Positions 8,071-16,847 are shown, counted from the first letter of the stretch. The stretch: DNA of 64,000 bases from Variovorax sp. S12S4 (GCF_023195515.1 NZ_JALPKR020000002.1:4503001-4567000), one strand, 5' to 3'. Notes: generated by a model not told the origin, from the letters alone. Numbers and translations are program-made.

Positions 8071-9690
8071 ATGAGTGATGCGTCCGAACCCGTCAAGCCG
8101 ATCAAAGACCCTCAGCCGTCGGTGGATCGAATCGATGATCTCGCGAATCGGATTCTTACGGGCGACATCTACCTTCCGAAGTTTCAACGCGAGTTCGTGT
8201 GGGAGAAGGCGCAAGTTCTGGAACTCCTCGACTCAGTCGCTCGGAACTATCCGATTGGCAGCGTGCTTCTATGGCAAAGCCGTCAGGAGCTCCGCAGCGA
8301 GAGCCGCATCGCAGACATGGAGATCGCTCAGCCTAAACCGGACTACCCAGTTAATTACCTGCTCGACGGGCAGCAACGCCTATCGTCTATTTGTGGCGCT
8401 CTCCACTGGAAAGGCACCGATCCAAAAAGCCCGTGGAATGTGGTCTACGACCTTCGCAAGAAGATCTTTATGCATTTAGAGACCACAGACTCCCCGCCGC
8501 TACACCAGATTCGACTGAACCGCTTACCTGATCCAGCAGCGTTCTTCCAACATGTGGCGCTTCTTGACGCCGAAGGCGACAAAGACCTCGCGCTCAACGC
8601 AAAAGAGCTCTTCAATAGATTCAAGGACTATAAGGTGGCCACCGTCACATTGGGCGATATGCCGCTCGGTGATGTGGCGCCGATCTTTGAGCGCATCAAC
8701 AGCACAGGAACACGGTTGACTGTTGTAGACCTAATGAGGGCCGCGACTTGGAGTCCGGATTTTGATCTTGTCGACTCTATCGATGCGATCCGCCAATCCT
8801 TGGCCGCTAAGGGCTTCGACGGAATCGAGCGCAAGGCAATTTTGCGCAATGTGTCTGCGTCAGTTGGCGGAGCATTCACGGTGGAGAGCATTGACGACTT
8901 GCGAAAGCTGTCGTCAGATGCGCTGAAGGCTGGGGCTCAGGACACTGAACTTGGCTACAAGCGAGCGGTGGACTTCTTGTCGACTCATATCAAGGCACCT
9001 ACCGATGCCATCGTGCCCTACACCAATCAAGTCGTGGTGTTGGCAGACGTTCTCCGTCGACTTCCAACTCCCTCGGCTGCACAGTGGCAAGCCATCGAGC
9101 GATGGTTTTGGAGGAGTTCTATCAGTGGCTACTTTAGCGGCTGGAACTCAGGAATGATGGGGAACGACCTCGCCGCAGTAAGCGACTTTGCGTCGGGCAA
9201 AGCCGCTGACTTGTTCGCGGAATTTGCACAACCTGACGCGAGCATATGGCGTTCCCGGGCCTTTCGAGGCAACAACGCTCATTCAAAGATACTGGCCCTT
9301 ATTTTGGTGTACCAAGGCCCCAAAGACCTTGTTACCGGCGTTTCTGTTGACGTGGACAAGGCATTGGCATGGGAAAACAGCAAGGAGTTCCATCACTTCT
9401 TCCCCCAAGCGTTCCTCAAGAGCCAAGGCGTGAACCCGACAAAGATTTCTGCTTTAGCGAACATGGTCTATCTATCCTCGGCCAGCAACAAGAAAATCAG
9501 CGACCGCTCACCCGCCGAATACTTAGGAGAGCTTCTTGCAGCGGATGAAAAACGAACCAGGGAAGCTCTTGCGTCGAACCTCATCGACGATGCTGCGCTA
9601 GCAGCAGCGCTTAACAACGATTACGAGGGGTTCTTGACCGCCCGTTCCAACACGCTGAAGCAGCGAGCGGACGCGTTGGCCGTGTGGTGA
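8071..9690 (+). CDS. DUF262-HNH nuclease, GmrSD-like (type IV restriction-like)
   Basis: A 539-residue protein with both halves of a GmrSD-type system in one chain. The N-terminal DUF262 (ParB-like NTPase/nicking) domain carries YLPKFQREFVW and the hallmark DGQQRLSS. The C-terminal DUF1524 HNH domain has the histidine pair and asparagines of its nuclease core (EFHHFFPQAFL, then NMVYLSSASNKKIS). GmrSD enzymes cleave glycosylated, hydroxymethylcytosine-type phage DNA, and other DUF262 proteins act in several phage-defence systems. The start is placed at ATG 8071 because GGAG lies six bases upstream; a GTG at 7999 preceded by GAGGAG would add 24 residues. Codon use is less G/C-biased than in flanking genes. 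The target modification is not predictable. Confidence 0.85.
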   Translation: MSDASEPVKPIKDPQPSVDRIDDLANRILTGDIYLPKFQREFVWEKAQVLELLDSVARNYPIGSVLLWQSRQELRSESRIADMEIAQPKPDYPVNYLLDGQQRLSSICGALHWKGTDPKSPWNVVYDLRKKIFMHLETTDSPPLHQIRLNRLPDPAAFFQHVALLDAEGDKDLALNAKELFNRFKDYKVATVTLGDMPLGDVAPIFERINSTGTRLTVVDLMRAATWSPDFDLVDSIDAIRQSLAAKGFDGIERKAILRNVSASVGGAFTVESIDDLRKLSSDALKAGAQDTELGYKRAVDFLSTHIKAPTDAIVPYTNQVVVLADVLRRLPTPSAAQWQAIERWFWRSSISGYFSGWNSGMMGNDLAAVSDFASGKAADLFAEFAQPDASIWRSRAFRGNNAHSKILALILVYQGPKDLVTGVSVDVDKALAWENSKEFHHFFPQAFLKSQGVNPTKISALANMVYLSSASNKKISDRSPAEYLGELLAADEKRTREALASNLIDDAALAAALNNDYEGFLTARSNTLKQRADALAVW

Positions 9691-9860
9691 CGGAACGGCG
9701 GTAGCCGTTTCACGCAATATGGTGGTTATCTCAAAAAACAGTAGCTCAGAAGTGCCGCGCTATGTCGACGTGCATCTCGGCGCACTGTCAGTGAGGGTTG
9801 TGGCCCGCAACCGTTGCGGAGGTGCGATGATTCTCCGGTCCAAAAAAGAGGGCGCCTTCA

Positions 9861-10355
9861 ATGAGCACACGTCTCCACTTTGATCCAACAAGGACCACTG
9901 CCATTGGCATGGCGCGATACGCGCACGAATTCCTTGAGGCAGCATTTGCGGTGGACACGCACATGGGCGCGAAACCGGGCTTCGAGATCATGGCGCCGGT
10001 GCCAGCGCTCTACCTCGTTGGGCACGGCTGCGAACTGACGCTTAAAGCGTTCCTCCTTCACAAAGGGGCGACACTGCAAGACATAAAAAAATTGGGACAT
10101 GATCTCAGCGCCGCGCTGGCAGAAGCCCGAAGCGTGGACCTCGATGCTCTCGTAACCTTCCAGGACGGTGAGGATGGAGCATTTGAGCTCCTCAACGATC
10201 TCTATTCGACGAAACAGCTTGAGTACATCGTGACAGGTGCCAAGACTGTACCGATGTGGGGCCTTCTTGAGAGGGCAGCAGTCCGCATGTTCAACCCTGT
10301 TTCTGCTGAAGTGGGGTACAGAAAGCAGTTTGAGGGCTACAGCTTCTTGGAGTAG
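9861..10355 (+). CDS. HEPN-like small protein of unknown function
   Basis: A 164-residue, probably all-helical protein. The segments YLVGHGCELTLKAFL (51-65) and LGHDLSAAL (78-86) resemble the helix-loop-helix core of HEPN-type proteins, many of which are RNases or nucleotidyltransferase partners in defence and toxin systems. The usual catalytic R-x4-6-H motif is not clearly present, so nuclease activity is doubtful. The N-terminus (ARYAHEFLEAAF) is also helical. GAGGG lies eight bases before the ATG. It is separated by 170 bases from the DUF262 gene and 384 bases from the membrane-protein gene, so it may have its own promoter. Reality as a gene is likely; function is unknown. Confidence 0.6.
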   Translation: MSTRLHFDPTRTTAIGMARYAHEFLEAAFAVDTHMGAKPGFEIMAPVPALYLVGHGCELTLKAFLLHKGATLQDIKKLGHDLSAALAEARSVDLDALVTFQDGEDGAFELLNDLYSTKQLEYIVTGAKTVPMWGLLERAAVRMFNPVSAEVGYRKQFEGYSFLE

Positions 10356-10738
10356 CAGTGAAGTCGATCGGCGTTCAAGCTGGCAGGGTTTCGGGGACGT
10401 CGTAAAGTCCCGGTCATCAGACCGTAGAGCCAACTCTTGGGTCAGTTCTGGCGCGATGACTGCAAGTGGTTCAGCTTTGAGCTTTCAACGCTTTGCGACG
10501 AATTCGGTCAGCCATTCGGCATGCTTCAAAGGTGCTTCGGCCACGGCTTTGCGATGGTCGCTTGTACCAAGTGCGAAGTTCACCGCATGAGCAAGGGTAG
10601 AGCCGCATTCCCCTTGAAAAATTCTCAGCGAAAGCAGCCGAAGCAGCGGCGGAGCTTTGACAGCGGCCCCTGCTCTAGCAGTGAGCCAAAAGGCCCTCAC
10701 TCCGTCACAATATGCCAATGACAAAGAGGGGACAGAGG
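10356..10738. other. 383-base island gap, no clear gene
   Basis: Several short frames cross this gap. The most protein-like is on the minus strand and ends with a stop at 10485; its last 45 or so codons show a G-rich first and A/T-rich second position. It has no good start or ribosome site and would run into the promoter of the next gene. It may be a decayed gene end. No T-tailed terminator or clear promoter was recognised. Confidence 0.35.
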
Positions 10739-11920
10739 ATGACTGACAACAAGGTGGCGGTGAGCATCGACATGATTGAAACTCGTGCGTACGAGCGCAT
10801 TGCGGAATTGGAGAAAAACCTCGAACAAGCACAACTGAAAGTTGCGATGGTCGTGTCTCTGGTGGAGCAGATGACCGTCCAAGCAGAAGAGGTTGCGAAT
10901 TCCCAACGCGCTGCCGCGTCTGGACTGACCGAGATTCAAGCGGCGGCTGCGCAATCGAAAAGCCTTGCTACCGAAGCGCTTGCCGCCAAAACTCAGATCG
11001 ATGATCACCAGACCGTCGTTGCGCAGAAATCTGGGCATATTGAGTTGGCACAAGCGCATGCAGATAAGGTCCGTAGCAACCTTGATCGGCAGCTCACCGC
11101 GGCGATGCAGCAGGTGACGGAGGCCGAAGCGCTCAACACACGTACAGAGGCCGCTGCAGATTCTGCGGCCGAGCAATTGCTGGCGGTAAAAACCGCTAAA
11201 GCAACCGCTGAGAGTGAGCGCGATGAAGCAATGAACGCTTCAGCGGAGGCGCAAGAGGCAATGAATTCGATGCGCACGCTGGTCGTCAAGGCAGAGAGTG
11301 TCGAAAAGCGCGTTCTTGACTACGAGGCTCAGCTTGAGCGCTTCAGAGTTGAGACTGTTGAGCGCATCGCTACGATTGACGGATTGCTACCGGGCGCAAC
11401 AAGTGCTGGACTGTCGAGCGCGTTCGATCTTCGTAGACAGGCATTTCTCAAGCCGGGCGAGAGGTGGCAATGGGTTTTTGTTGCCGCCATCACGTTTCTG
11501 GTGATCCTCGCATTGACTGGCCTGTGGAATGTTTATCGCTCGTCCGCTGCACTGTCTTACGACGAGCTGTTCCGCGTATGGCTTGCTCGTCTGCCGGTTG
11601 CAGGGGCTTTGATCTGGCTTGCACTTTATGCAAGCAGAGAATCTGCGTTGGCGAAGCGATTGGAGGAAGACTATGGCTACAAGTCAGCAATTGCCGCCTC
11701 GTTTCAAGGCTTCCATAAGCAGATGTCAGACATTGCTGAGCAAGCGGGTTCGAATACGCCGCTCGCCAAGCTGTGCATCGACACATTAACGACCATCGCG
11801 AGCCCGCCTGGCCGAATCTATGACAAGCACAACCTAACCGTGACCCCAAGCGCAGAGGCGACGGAGCTACTCAAATCGGTTCTAGACAGAGCCACTGGGA
11901 CCCAAGACCAGAAAAAGTAG
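10739..11920 (+). CDS. Coiled-coil protein with two C-terminal membrane segments
   Basis: A 393-residue protein not assigned to a known family. Residues about 10-215 form a long heptad-rich coiled coil, full of Ala, Glu, Gln and Lys. Two hydrophobic segments follow (about 242-266, WQWVFVAAITFLVILALTG; about 277-300, LPVAGALIWLALYA). A soluble C-terminal tail has an amphipathic GYKSAIAASFQGFHKQMS stretch. The topology suggests a cytosolic rod anchored in the inner membrane. Such sensor or effector shapes occur in defence modules that act on the membrane, but no effector domain is recognised. The start ATG 10739 was chosen for the AGAGGGG just upstream; ATG 10712 would add nine residues without a ribosome site. 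Confidence 0.75.
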   Translation: MTDNKVAVSIDMIETRAYERIAELEKNLEQAQLKVAMVVSLVEQMTVQAEEVANSQRAAASGLTEIQAAAAQSKSLATEALAAKTQIDDHQTVVAQKSGHIELAQAHADKVRSNLDRQLTAAMQQVTEAEALNTRTEAAADSAAEQLLAVKTAKATAESERDEAMNASAEAQEAMNSMRTLVVKAESVEKRVLDYEAQLERFRVETVERIATIDGLLPGATSAGLSSAFDLRRQAFLKPGERWQWVFVAAITFLVILALTGLWNVYRSSAALSYDELFRVWLARLPVAGALIWLALYASRESALAKRLEEDYGYKSAIAASFQGFHKQMSDIAEQAGSNTPLAKLCIDTLTTIASPPGRIYDKHNLTVTPSAEATELLKSVLDRATGTQDQKK

Positions 11921-12093
11921 GAGGGAGCCTCAGGGGGAGTCTTGTGTTGCTGGTGGTTTCCGCGCCGCTTGGTGCTTGTGCGTGGCCGCTAGCAAGTCTC
12001 CGGTGCCCAAGGATTCATGGACCCTCGTGCGGCCACTGTAAGCGGCCCGGAGATCTAAATCACCCAAGTTGTTGATAACTAAGGCACTTTGAA

Positions 12094-12106
12094 TTAGGTT
12101 GACGAG
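12094..12106. repeat. Right 13-bp direct repeat (attachment site)
   Basis: This copy of TTAGGTTGACGAG covers the last nine bases of the SRP RNA gene and four bases beyond its 3' end. It matches 7588-7600 exactly and marks the right edge of the island. Confidence 0.75.
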
Positions 12107-12197
12107 CCTTACCCCTGGCACTGACTACGCAGTTAGGGCTGCTTGGTTCCCCACCTGACCCGGTTGGCCACTTCACCATGCAGGGAGGCCCGTCAAC
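12098..12197 (-). ncRNA. ffs: 4.5S signal recognition particle RNA
   Basis: Read on the minus strand, the 100-base sequence has the conserved SRP domain IV: GGTCAGG, a GGAA tetraloop closed by GG/CC, then AAGCAGCC. It aligns with Escherichia coli 4.5S RNA, with the closing pairs swapped from CC/GG to GG/CC, a compensatory change. The 5' GTTGACG pairs perfectly with the 3' CGTCAAC, and the inner CCCTG and CAGGG also pair, giving the expected rod. The RNA binds Ffh and directs membrane proteins to the translocon. It is transcribed away from dnaX, and the island's right repeat covers its 3' end. Confidence 0.93.
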
Positions 12198-12201
12198 TTC
12201 G

Positions 12202-12207
12202 ATTGTA
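12202..12207 (-). promoter_or_regulatory. -10 element of ffs
   Basis: On the minus strand TACAAT lies five bases before the first base of the SRP RNA, the right place for a sigma-70 -10 box. No good -35 was recognised. Confidence 0.5.
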
Positions 12208-12315
12208 ACCCGGTCGCCTGGCGGGGCTGGTTCCTCGGTGCCCCACGAAAAGACGGGTCTTTTTGATTACGGGATGGGACCGGAGGCGGGCTCCGCGCCT
12301 TTTAGAATGCCCGCA

Positions 12316-14177
12316 ATGTCTTATCTCGTGCTCGCTCGCAAGTTCCGTCCGAAAACCTTCGGTGAGATGGTCGGTCAGGGGCACGTGGTTCAGGCGCTCG
12401 AGAACGCGTTGACCACGCAGCGCCTGCATCACGCCTACCTTTTTACCGGCACGCGGGGCGTGGGCAAGACCACGGTTTCGCGCATTCTGGCCAAGTCGCT
12501 CAACTGCCAGGGCCCGGACGGGCAGGGCGGCATCACGGCTACGCCTTGCGGGGTGTGCCAGGCCTGCAAGGACATCGATTCGGGCCGCTTCGTCGACTAC
12601 ACCGAGCTGGACGCGGCCTCGAACCGCGGCGTGGACGAGGTGCAGTCGCTGCTCGAACAGGCGGTCTACAAGCCGGTGCAGGGGCGCTTCAAGGTCTTCA
12701 TGATCGACGAAGTGCACATGCTCACCAACACCGCGTTCAACGCGATGCTGAAGACGCTGGAGGAGCCGCCGGAATACCTCAAGTTCGTGCTGGCAACGAC
12801 CGATCCGCAGAAAGTGCCGGTCACGGTGCTGTCGCGCTGCCTGCAGTTCAACCTGCGGCCGATGGCGCCCGAAACGGTGCTCGAACACCTGACCAGCGTG
12901 CTTCAGACCGAACAGGTGCCGGCCGAACCGCAGGCGCTGCGACTCCTGGCTCGCGCGGCGCGCGGCTCGATGCGCGACGCGCTGTCGCTCACCGACCAGG
13001 CGATTGCGTTCGGCAACGGCGAACTGCTCGAAACCGGCGTGCGCCAGATGCTCGGCAGCGTGGACCGCGGCCATGTCTTCAAGCTCATCGAAGCGCTGGC
13101 GCAGGGCGACGGCAAGACGGTGGTCGACACCTCCGAGGCGCTGCGCCGCGACGGCATGTCCGCCGCTTCCACGCTGGAAGAAATGACCGCCGTGCTGCAG
13201 GCCATGGCCGTGCTGCAGGCGGTGCCTTCGCGCGCGGAATCGGCCGATTCGGCCACCGACCCGGACGCGGCCGACACGGCGCGCCTCGCGGCGCTGATGC
13301 CCGCCGACGAAACGCAATTGCTCTACAGCCTGTGCCTGCATGGGCGCGGCGAACTGGGCCTGGCGCCCGACGAGTACGCGGCGCTCACGATGGTGTTGTT
13401 GCGGCTGCTGGCCTTCAAGCCTTCCGGCGCGACGACATCCTCAGTGGCTTCTTCGGCCGCCACGGAAAAAAAACTCTGAATGAAGCCCCGCGGGCGGTTT
13501 TGGCCCCCGCGGCCACATCGCCGGCTCGGGTTGCACCGGTTGCCGAAACGCCGGTTCCGGCCGCCGCACCGATGCCGCCGCAGGTCAACTCGGCGCCGGC
13601 GGGCCAGCGCCTTGCGGTAGTCAGTGAACCGGTGCGGCAGGGCGGGCCTCCGAGGCCTTCTACCTCGGCAGAGGCTCCAGCGGGCGATAGCCCCAGGGTG
13701 CTCGCGGTTCCAATTCGCGTGCAGCCGCCGCCGGGCCAGCGGGACGTGCCGCGCTTCGACGAGCAGCGCGCCCCCGCGCCGCCCATTCCGCCCAGCGAAG
13801 ACGGCGATTTCTGGCACGCCACGGTCACGCAGATGATTGCGGCCGAGAGCATCAACGCGCTGGCGCGCGAGCTTGCACTGCAGTCGCAGCTGGTGGCGCG
13901 CGATGTCGACCAGTGGATACTGCGCGTGGAGCGGGAGCTGCTCAACCAGCCTTCCGCCCGCGAGAAGCTCACCGACGCCTTGGCCGCGCTGGGCCACGGC
14001 GTGAAGCTCGCCATTGAAATCGGCGGCGTGGTCGACAGCCCCGCACGGCGCAACAAGCAAGCCGCAGACGAACGCCAGCGCGTGGCCGAAGAGGCCATTC
14101 GCAGCGACCCCGAGGTGCAGATGCTGATGCGTGATTTCGATGCGAAGATCGTGCCTGGAACGCTCAAGCCGGCCTGA
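12316..14177 (+). CDS. dnaX: DNA polymerase III subunits tau and gamma (frameshifted gene)
   Basis: The frame from ATG 12316 encodes the clamp-loader ATPase: Walker A (GTRGVGKTT), a four-cysteine zinc module (CQG..CGVCQAC), Walker B (MIDEVHML) and sensor motifs. It ends after EKKL at TGA 13477-13479, a 387-residue gamma-like product. The -1 frame continues without break to 14177 and encodes a Pro/Ala-rich linker and a tau-specific C-terminal domain ([21 protein letters not shown]) that would bind DnaB and Pol III. The switch point is a run of eight A residues right before the stop, with a G/C-rich stem-loop downstream, as in programmed frameshifting of E. coli dnaX. A -10-like TAGAAT at 12303 would start the transcript close to the ATG. 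A homopolymer sequencing error is the alternative. Confidence 0.9.
13466..13512 (+). promoter_or_regulatory. dnaX slippery site and stimulatory stem-loop
   Basis: A8 (13466-13473) lies in register GAA-AAA-AAA-CTC-TGA, allowing tandem -1 slippage or transcriptional slippage. CCGCGGG (13488-13494) pairs with CCCGCGG (13506-13512), 14 bases further on. Slippage yields tau; no slippage yields gamma. Confidence 0.65.
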
Positions 14178-14274
14178 CAGAACGCTACTGAAAACTCGTG
14201 CCGGCTCTTGCGGCATTCCGGTTCGACCGCCATCTCTTTTATCCTCCCCCATTACCAACCAATCAGGACCAACG

Positions 14275-14607
14275 ATGTTCAACAAAGGACAACTGGCCGG
14301 CCTCATGAAGCAGGCGCAGGCAATGCAGGACAACCTCAAGAAGGCCCAGGAAGAGCTGGCCACCATCGAGGTCGAAGGCGAATCGGGCGCCGGGCTGGTT
14401 AAGGTCGTGATGACTTGCAAGCACGACGTCAAGCGCATCACCATCGACCCGAGCCTGCTGGCCGACGACAAGGACATGCTCGAAGACCTCGTGGCTGCCG
14501 CCTTCAACGCCGCGGTGCGCAAGGCCGAGGAAACCAGCGAGCAGAAGATGGGCAAGCTCACGGCTGGCATGCCGGGCCTGCCGCCCGGCATGAAGCTGCC
14601 GTTCTGA
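14275..14607 (+). CDS. YbaB/EbfC nucleoid-associated protein
   Basis: A 110-residue protein of the YbaB/EbfC family with the typical start ([18 protein letters not shown]), the central [12 protein letters not shown] segment, and the ITIDPSLL beta strand. These dimeric tweezer-shaped proteins bind DNA without strong sequence preference and are nearly always found between dnaX and recR, as here. The start ATG 14275 follows TCAGGA; longer upstream frames have no family match. The C-terminal tail is Gly/Pro-rich ([13 protein letters not shown]). Confidence 0.95.
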   Translation: MFNKGQLAGLMKQAQAMQDNLKKAQEELATIEVEGESGAGLVKVVMTCKHDVKRITIDPSLLADDKDMLEDLVAAAFNAAVRKAEETSEQKMGKLTAGMPGLPPGMKLPF

Positions 14608-14614
14608 GCCGTTG

Positions 14615-15205
14615 ATGGCGGACGCCAGTTCGCTCGACGCATTGGTCGATGCGTTGCGCCGCCTGCCCGGTGTCGGCGTGAAGTCGGCCTCGCGCATGGC
14701 TTTTCACTTGCTGCAGCACGACCGCGAGGGTGCGCAGCTGCTCGCGCGCGCCTTGCAGCAGGCGGCCGGCAACGTGCGGCATTGCGAGCGCTGCAACACC
14801 TTCACCGAGGCGCCGGTCTGCAACGTATGCCTGGACCCGCGCCGCGACGCGAGCAAGCTCTGCGTGGTCGAAACGCCCGCCGACCAGGCGGCGCTCGAGC
14901 GCACGGGTGCGTTCCGCGGCTACTACTTCGTGCTGATGGGCAAGCTCAGTCCGCTCGACGGCATCGGGCCCAAGGACATCGGCCTGCAGAAGCTTTTTGA
15001 TCGCGCGCTCGACGGCACAGTCAGCGAGGTCATCCTTGCCACCAACTTCACGGCAGAAGGCGAAGCCACCGCGCACGTGATCGGCGAAGCGCTCAAGCAG
15101 CGTGGGCTCAACGTGACACGGCTTGCGCGCGGCGTGCCGGCGGGCAGCGAACTCGAATACGTCGACCTCGGCACCATCGCGCATGCGCTGGTAGACCGCA
15201 GGTAG
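14615..15205 (+). CDS. recR: Recombination mediator RecR
   Basis: A 196-residue RecR: an N-terminal helix-hairpin-helix ([20 protein letters not shown]), a C4 zinc finger (CERC..CNVC, about 56-72), a Toprim domain with acidic residues ([12 protein letters not shown]), and the Walker-like C-terminal [12 protein letters not shown]. With RecO it loads RecA on SSB-coated gaps. The start ATG 14615 follows the ybaB stop by seven bases. A TTG three bases earlier is less likely. It is the last gene of the dnaX-ybaB-recR row. Confidence 0.95.
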   Translation: MADASSLDALVDALRRLPGVGVKSASRMAFHLLQHDREGAQLLARALQQAAGNVRHCERCNTFTEAPVCNVCLDPRRDASKLCVVETPADQAALERTGAFRGYYFVLMGKLSPLDGIGPKDIGLQKLFDRALDGTVSEVILATNFTAEGEATAHVIGEALKQRGLNVTRLARGVPAGSELEYVDLGTIAHALVDRR

Positions 15206-15220
15206 GCACAGACAACCGAC

Positions 15221-15613
15221 ATGACTCTTTCACTGCTGACGATTGCCTACTGGTGCGTGTTCATTGCCTGCGGCCTGCCGTACCTGGCGGCCTGGATCGC
15301 CAAGGTCGGCAGCTTCGGGCCGCGCGACAACGTTCAGCCGCGCGATTGGGCCGCAAGGCAGAGCGGCTGGCGCGCTCGCGCCAACAGTGCGCAGGCCAAC
15401 AGCTTCGAAGGACTGCCGTTCTTCATCGGCGCGGTGATCATTGCGCATCAGCTCGGCGCGGCGCAGGCAAGGCTCGACATGCTCGCGGCCGCGTATGTCG
15501 TCTTGCGCGTGATCTACATCGCGGTGTACATCAAGGGCATCGGCAGCGTGCGCAGCGCGGTGTGGGCACTCGGATTCCTGGTCAACATCGCGATTCTTTT
15601 CATCGCGCGATAG
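15221..15613 (+). CDS. MAPEG-family membrane protein
   Basis: A 130-residue protein with about four membrane segments (residues 2-22, 65-85, 88-105, 112-130) and the family's loop ARANSAQANSFEGLPFF. MAPEG proteins include glutathione transferases and eicosanoid enzymes, but most bacterial members have no known substrate. It starts 15 bases after recR, so it may be read through from that operon. No odd features are seen. Confidence 0.85.
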   Translation: MTLSLLTIAYWCVFIACGLPYLAAWIAKVGSFGPRDNVQPRDWAARQSGWRARANSAQANSFEGLPFFIGAVIIAHQLGAAQARLDMLAAAYVVLRVIYIAVYIKGIGSVRSAVWALGFLVNIAILFIAR

Positions 15614-15758
15614 GCGCACCACGCCATCGCAAGAGGCCTCGTAGAGGTCTTCATGTTTACGTGAAAACCCGCACGGGATGACCCCGATGCAGGCAACGCG
15701 GGCGCACCCCTAAGCTCGATTCAGTTCACCAGAATCAAAGAGCCCGCAGGACCGCTCC

Positions 15759-16793
15759 ATGCTCCATCGCAGAACCCTCATCACCGCCTCCGCAGTTGCT
15801 GCCGCAGCAGTTGCGCTGCCGCGGGTCTTTGCGCAAGCCAAGCTCGAGAAGACGAAGATTTCCATCGCAGTCGGCGGCAAGGCGGCCTTCTACTATCTGC
15901 CTCTCACCATCTCCGAGCAGCTCGGCTACTTCAAGGCCGAAGGCCTCGAGGTCGAGATTTCAGACTTTGCCGGCGGCGCACGCGCTCTGCAGGCCGTGGT
16001 GGGTGGTTCGGCCGACGTGTGCTCCGGCGCTTACGAACACACCATCAACCTGCAGGCCAAGAACCAGTTCTTCCAGGCCTTTGTGCTGCAGGGCCGCGCG
16101 CCGCAAATCGCGGTTGGGGTGTCGACCAAGAACATGGCGGGCTATGCCGGCATTGCCGACCTGAAGGGCAAGAAGATCGGCGTCTCCGCGCCGGGCTCGT
16201 CGACCAACATGGTGGCCAACCTCGTGCTCTCGCGCGGCGGCCTGAAGGCCAGCGACGTGAGCTACATCGGCGTGGGTGTCGCGGCCGGCGCACTCACGGC
16301 GCTGCGCTCGGGCCAGATCGACGCCATCAGCAACACCGACCCGGTGATGACCATGCTCGAGCAGAAGGGCGACGTGAAGATCATCAGCGACACGCGCACG
16401 CTCAAGGGCACGCAGCAGGTGTTCGGCGGGCCGATGCCCGCGGCCTGCCTTTACGCGCCGATGGACTTCATCCAGAAGAACCCCAACACCTGCCAGGCGC
16501 TGGCCAACGCCATCGTGCACGGCCTCAAGTGGCTGCAGACGGCGGGGCCAGGCGACATCATCAAGACGGTGCCCGAAACCTATCTGCTCGGCGACCGCGC
16601 GCTGTACCTTGCGTCTTTCGACAAGGTGCGCGAATCGATTGCCACCGATGGCCTCGTGCCGGCCGAGGGGCCGAAGACGGCGCTCACGGCCATTTCGAGC
16701 TTCGACGCGGCAGTGAAGGCCGACAAGATCGATCTTGCCAAGACCTACACCAACGATTTTGCCCGGCGCGCGAAGGACAGGTTCAAAGCCTGA
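15759..16793 (+). CDS. NMT1/SsuA-type ABC transporter substrate-binding protein
   Basis: A 344-residue exported protein with an RR-containing signal (HRRTLITASAVAAAAVALP) ending near VFAQA, then an NMT1/thiamine-riboswitch-type periplasmic binding fold (YYLPLTISEQLGYFKAEGLEVE; FAGGARALQAVVGGSADV). Such proteins bind taurine, alkanesulfonates, nitrate or thiamine precursors; the ligand is not predictable. The ATPase and permease genes follow, completing an importer. A strong T-tailed hairpin right after this gene should make the binding protein more abundant than the membrane parts. Confidence 0.9.
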   Translation: MLHRRTLITASAVAAAAVALPRVFAQAKLEKTKISIAVGGKAAFYYLPLTISEQLGYFKAEGLEVEISDFAGGARALQAVVGGSADVCSGAYEHTINLQAKNQFFQAFVLQGRAPQIAVGVSTKNMAGYAGIADLKGKKIGVSAPGSSTNMVANLVLSRGGLKASDVSYIGVGVAAGALTALRSGQIDAISNTDPVMTMLEQKGDVKIISDTRTLKGTQQVFGGPMPAACLYAPMDFIQKNPNTCQALANAIVHGLKWLQTAGPGDIIKTVPETYLLGDRALYLASFDKVRESIATDGLVPAEGPKTALTAISSFDAAVKADKIDLAKTYTNDFARRAKDRFKA

Positions 16794-16812
16794 CCTCCGG
16801 ACGTCCTCGCGA

Positions 16813-16834
16813 CCCGGCTTCGGCCGGGTTTTTT
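16813..16834 (+). terminator. Intra-operon Rho-independent terminator
   Basis: CCCGGC-TTCG-GCCGGG is a perfect 6-bp stem with a TTCG loop, followed by six T residues. It lies between the binding-protein gene and its ATPase gene. Confidence 0.85.
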
Positions 16835-16847
16835 CTTGCAGCCAGAC

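Larger units (their letters stand above)
7588..12106. mobile_element. Putative 4.5-kb genomic island in the SRP RNA gene
   Basis: The segment lies between two copies of a 13-bp direct repeat, the right one at the 3' end of ffs; 3' ends of small RNA genes are classic integration sites. Inside, codon use changes: many A/T third positions, unlike the G/C-rich genes on both sides. The content is accessory: a structured non-coding stretch, a DUF262/HNH nuclease, a HEPN-like protein and a coiled-coil membrane protein. No integrase, transposase or recombination directionality factor is visible. It is therefore either mobilised by an enzyme coded elsewhere or a remnant of a larger island. Insertion seems to have kept ffs intact, since the 7-bp terminal helix of the RNA is preserved by the repeat. 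Confidence 0.7.

Noticed and set aside
10485..10832. Minus-strand frame in the island gap
   Set aside because: The last 45 codons look somewhat protein-like, but there is no start or ribosome site and the upstream part overlaps the next gene in antisense. Kept only as a possible decayed gene.
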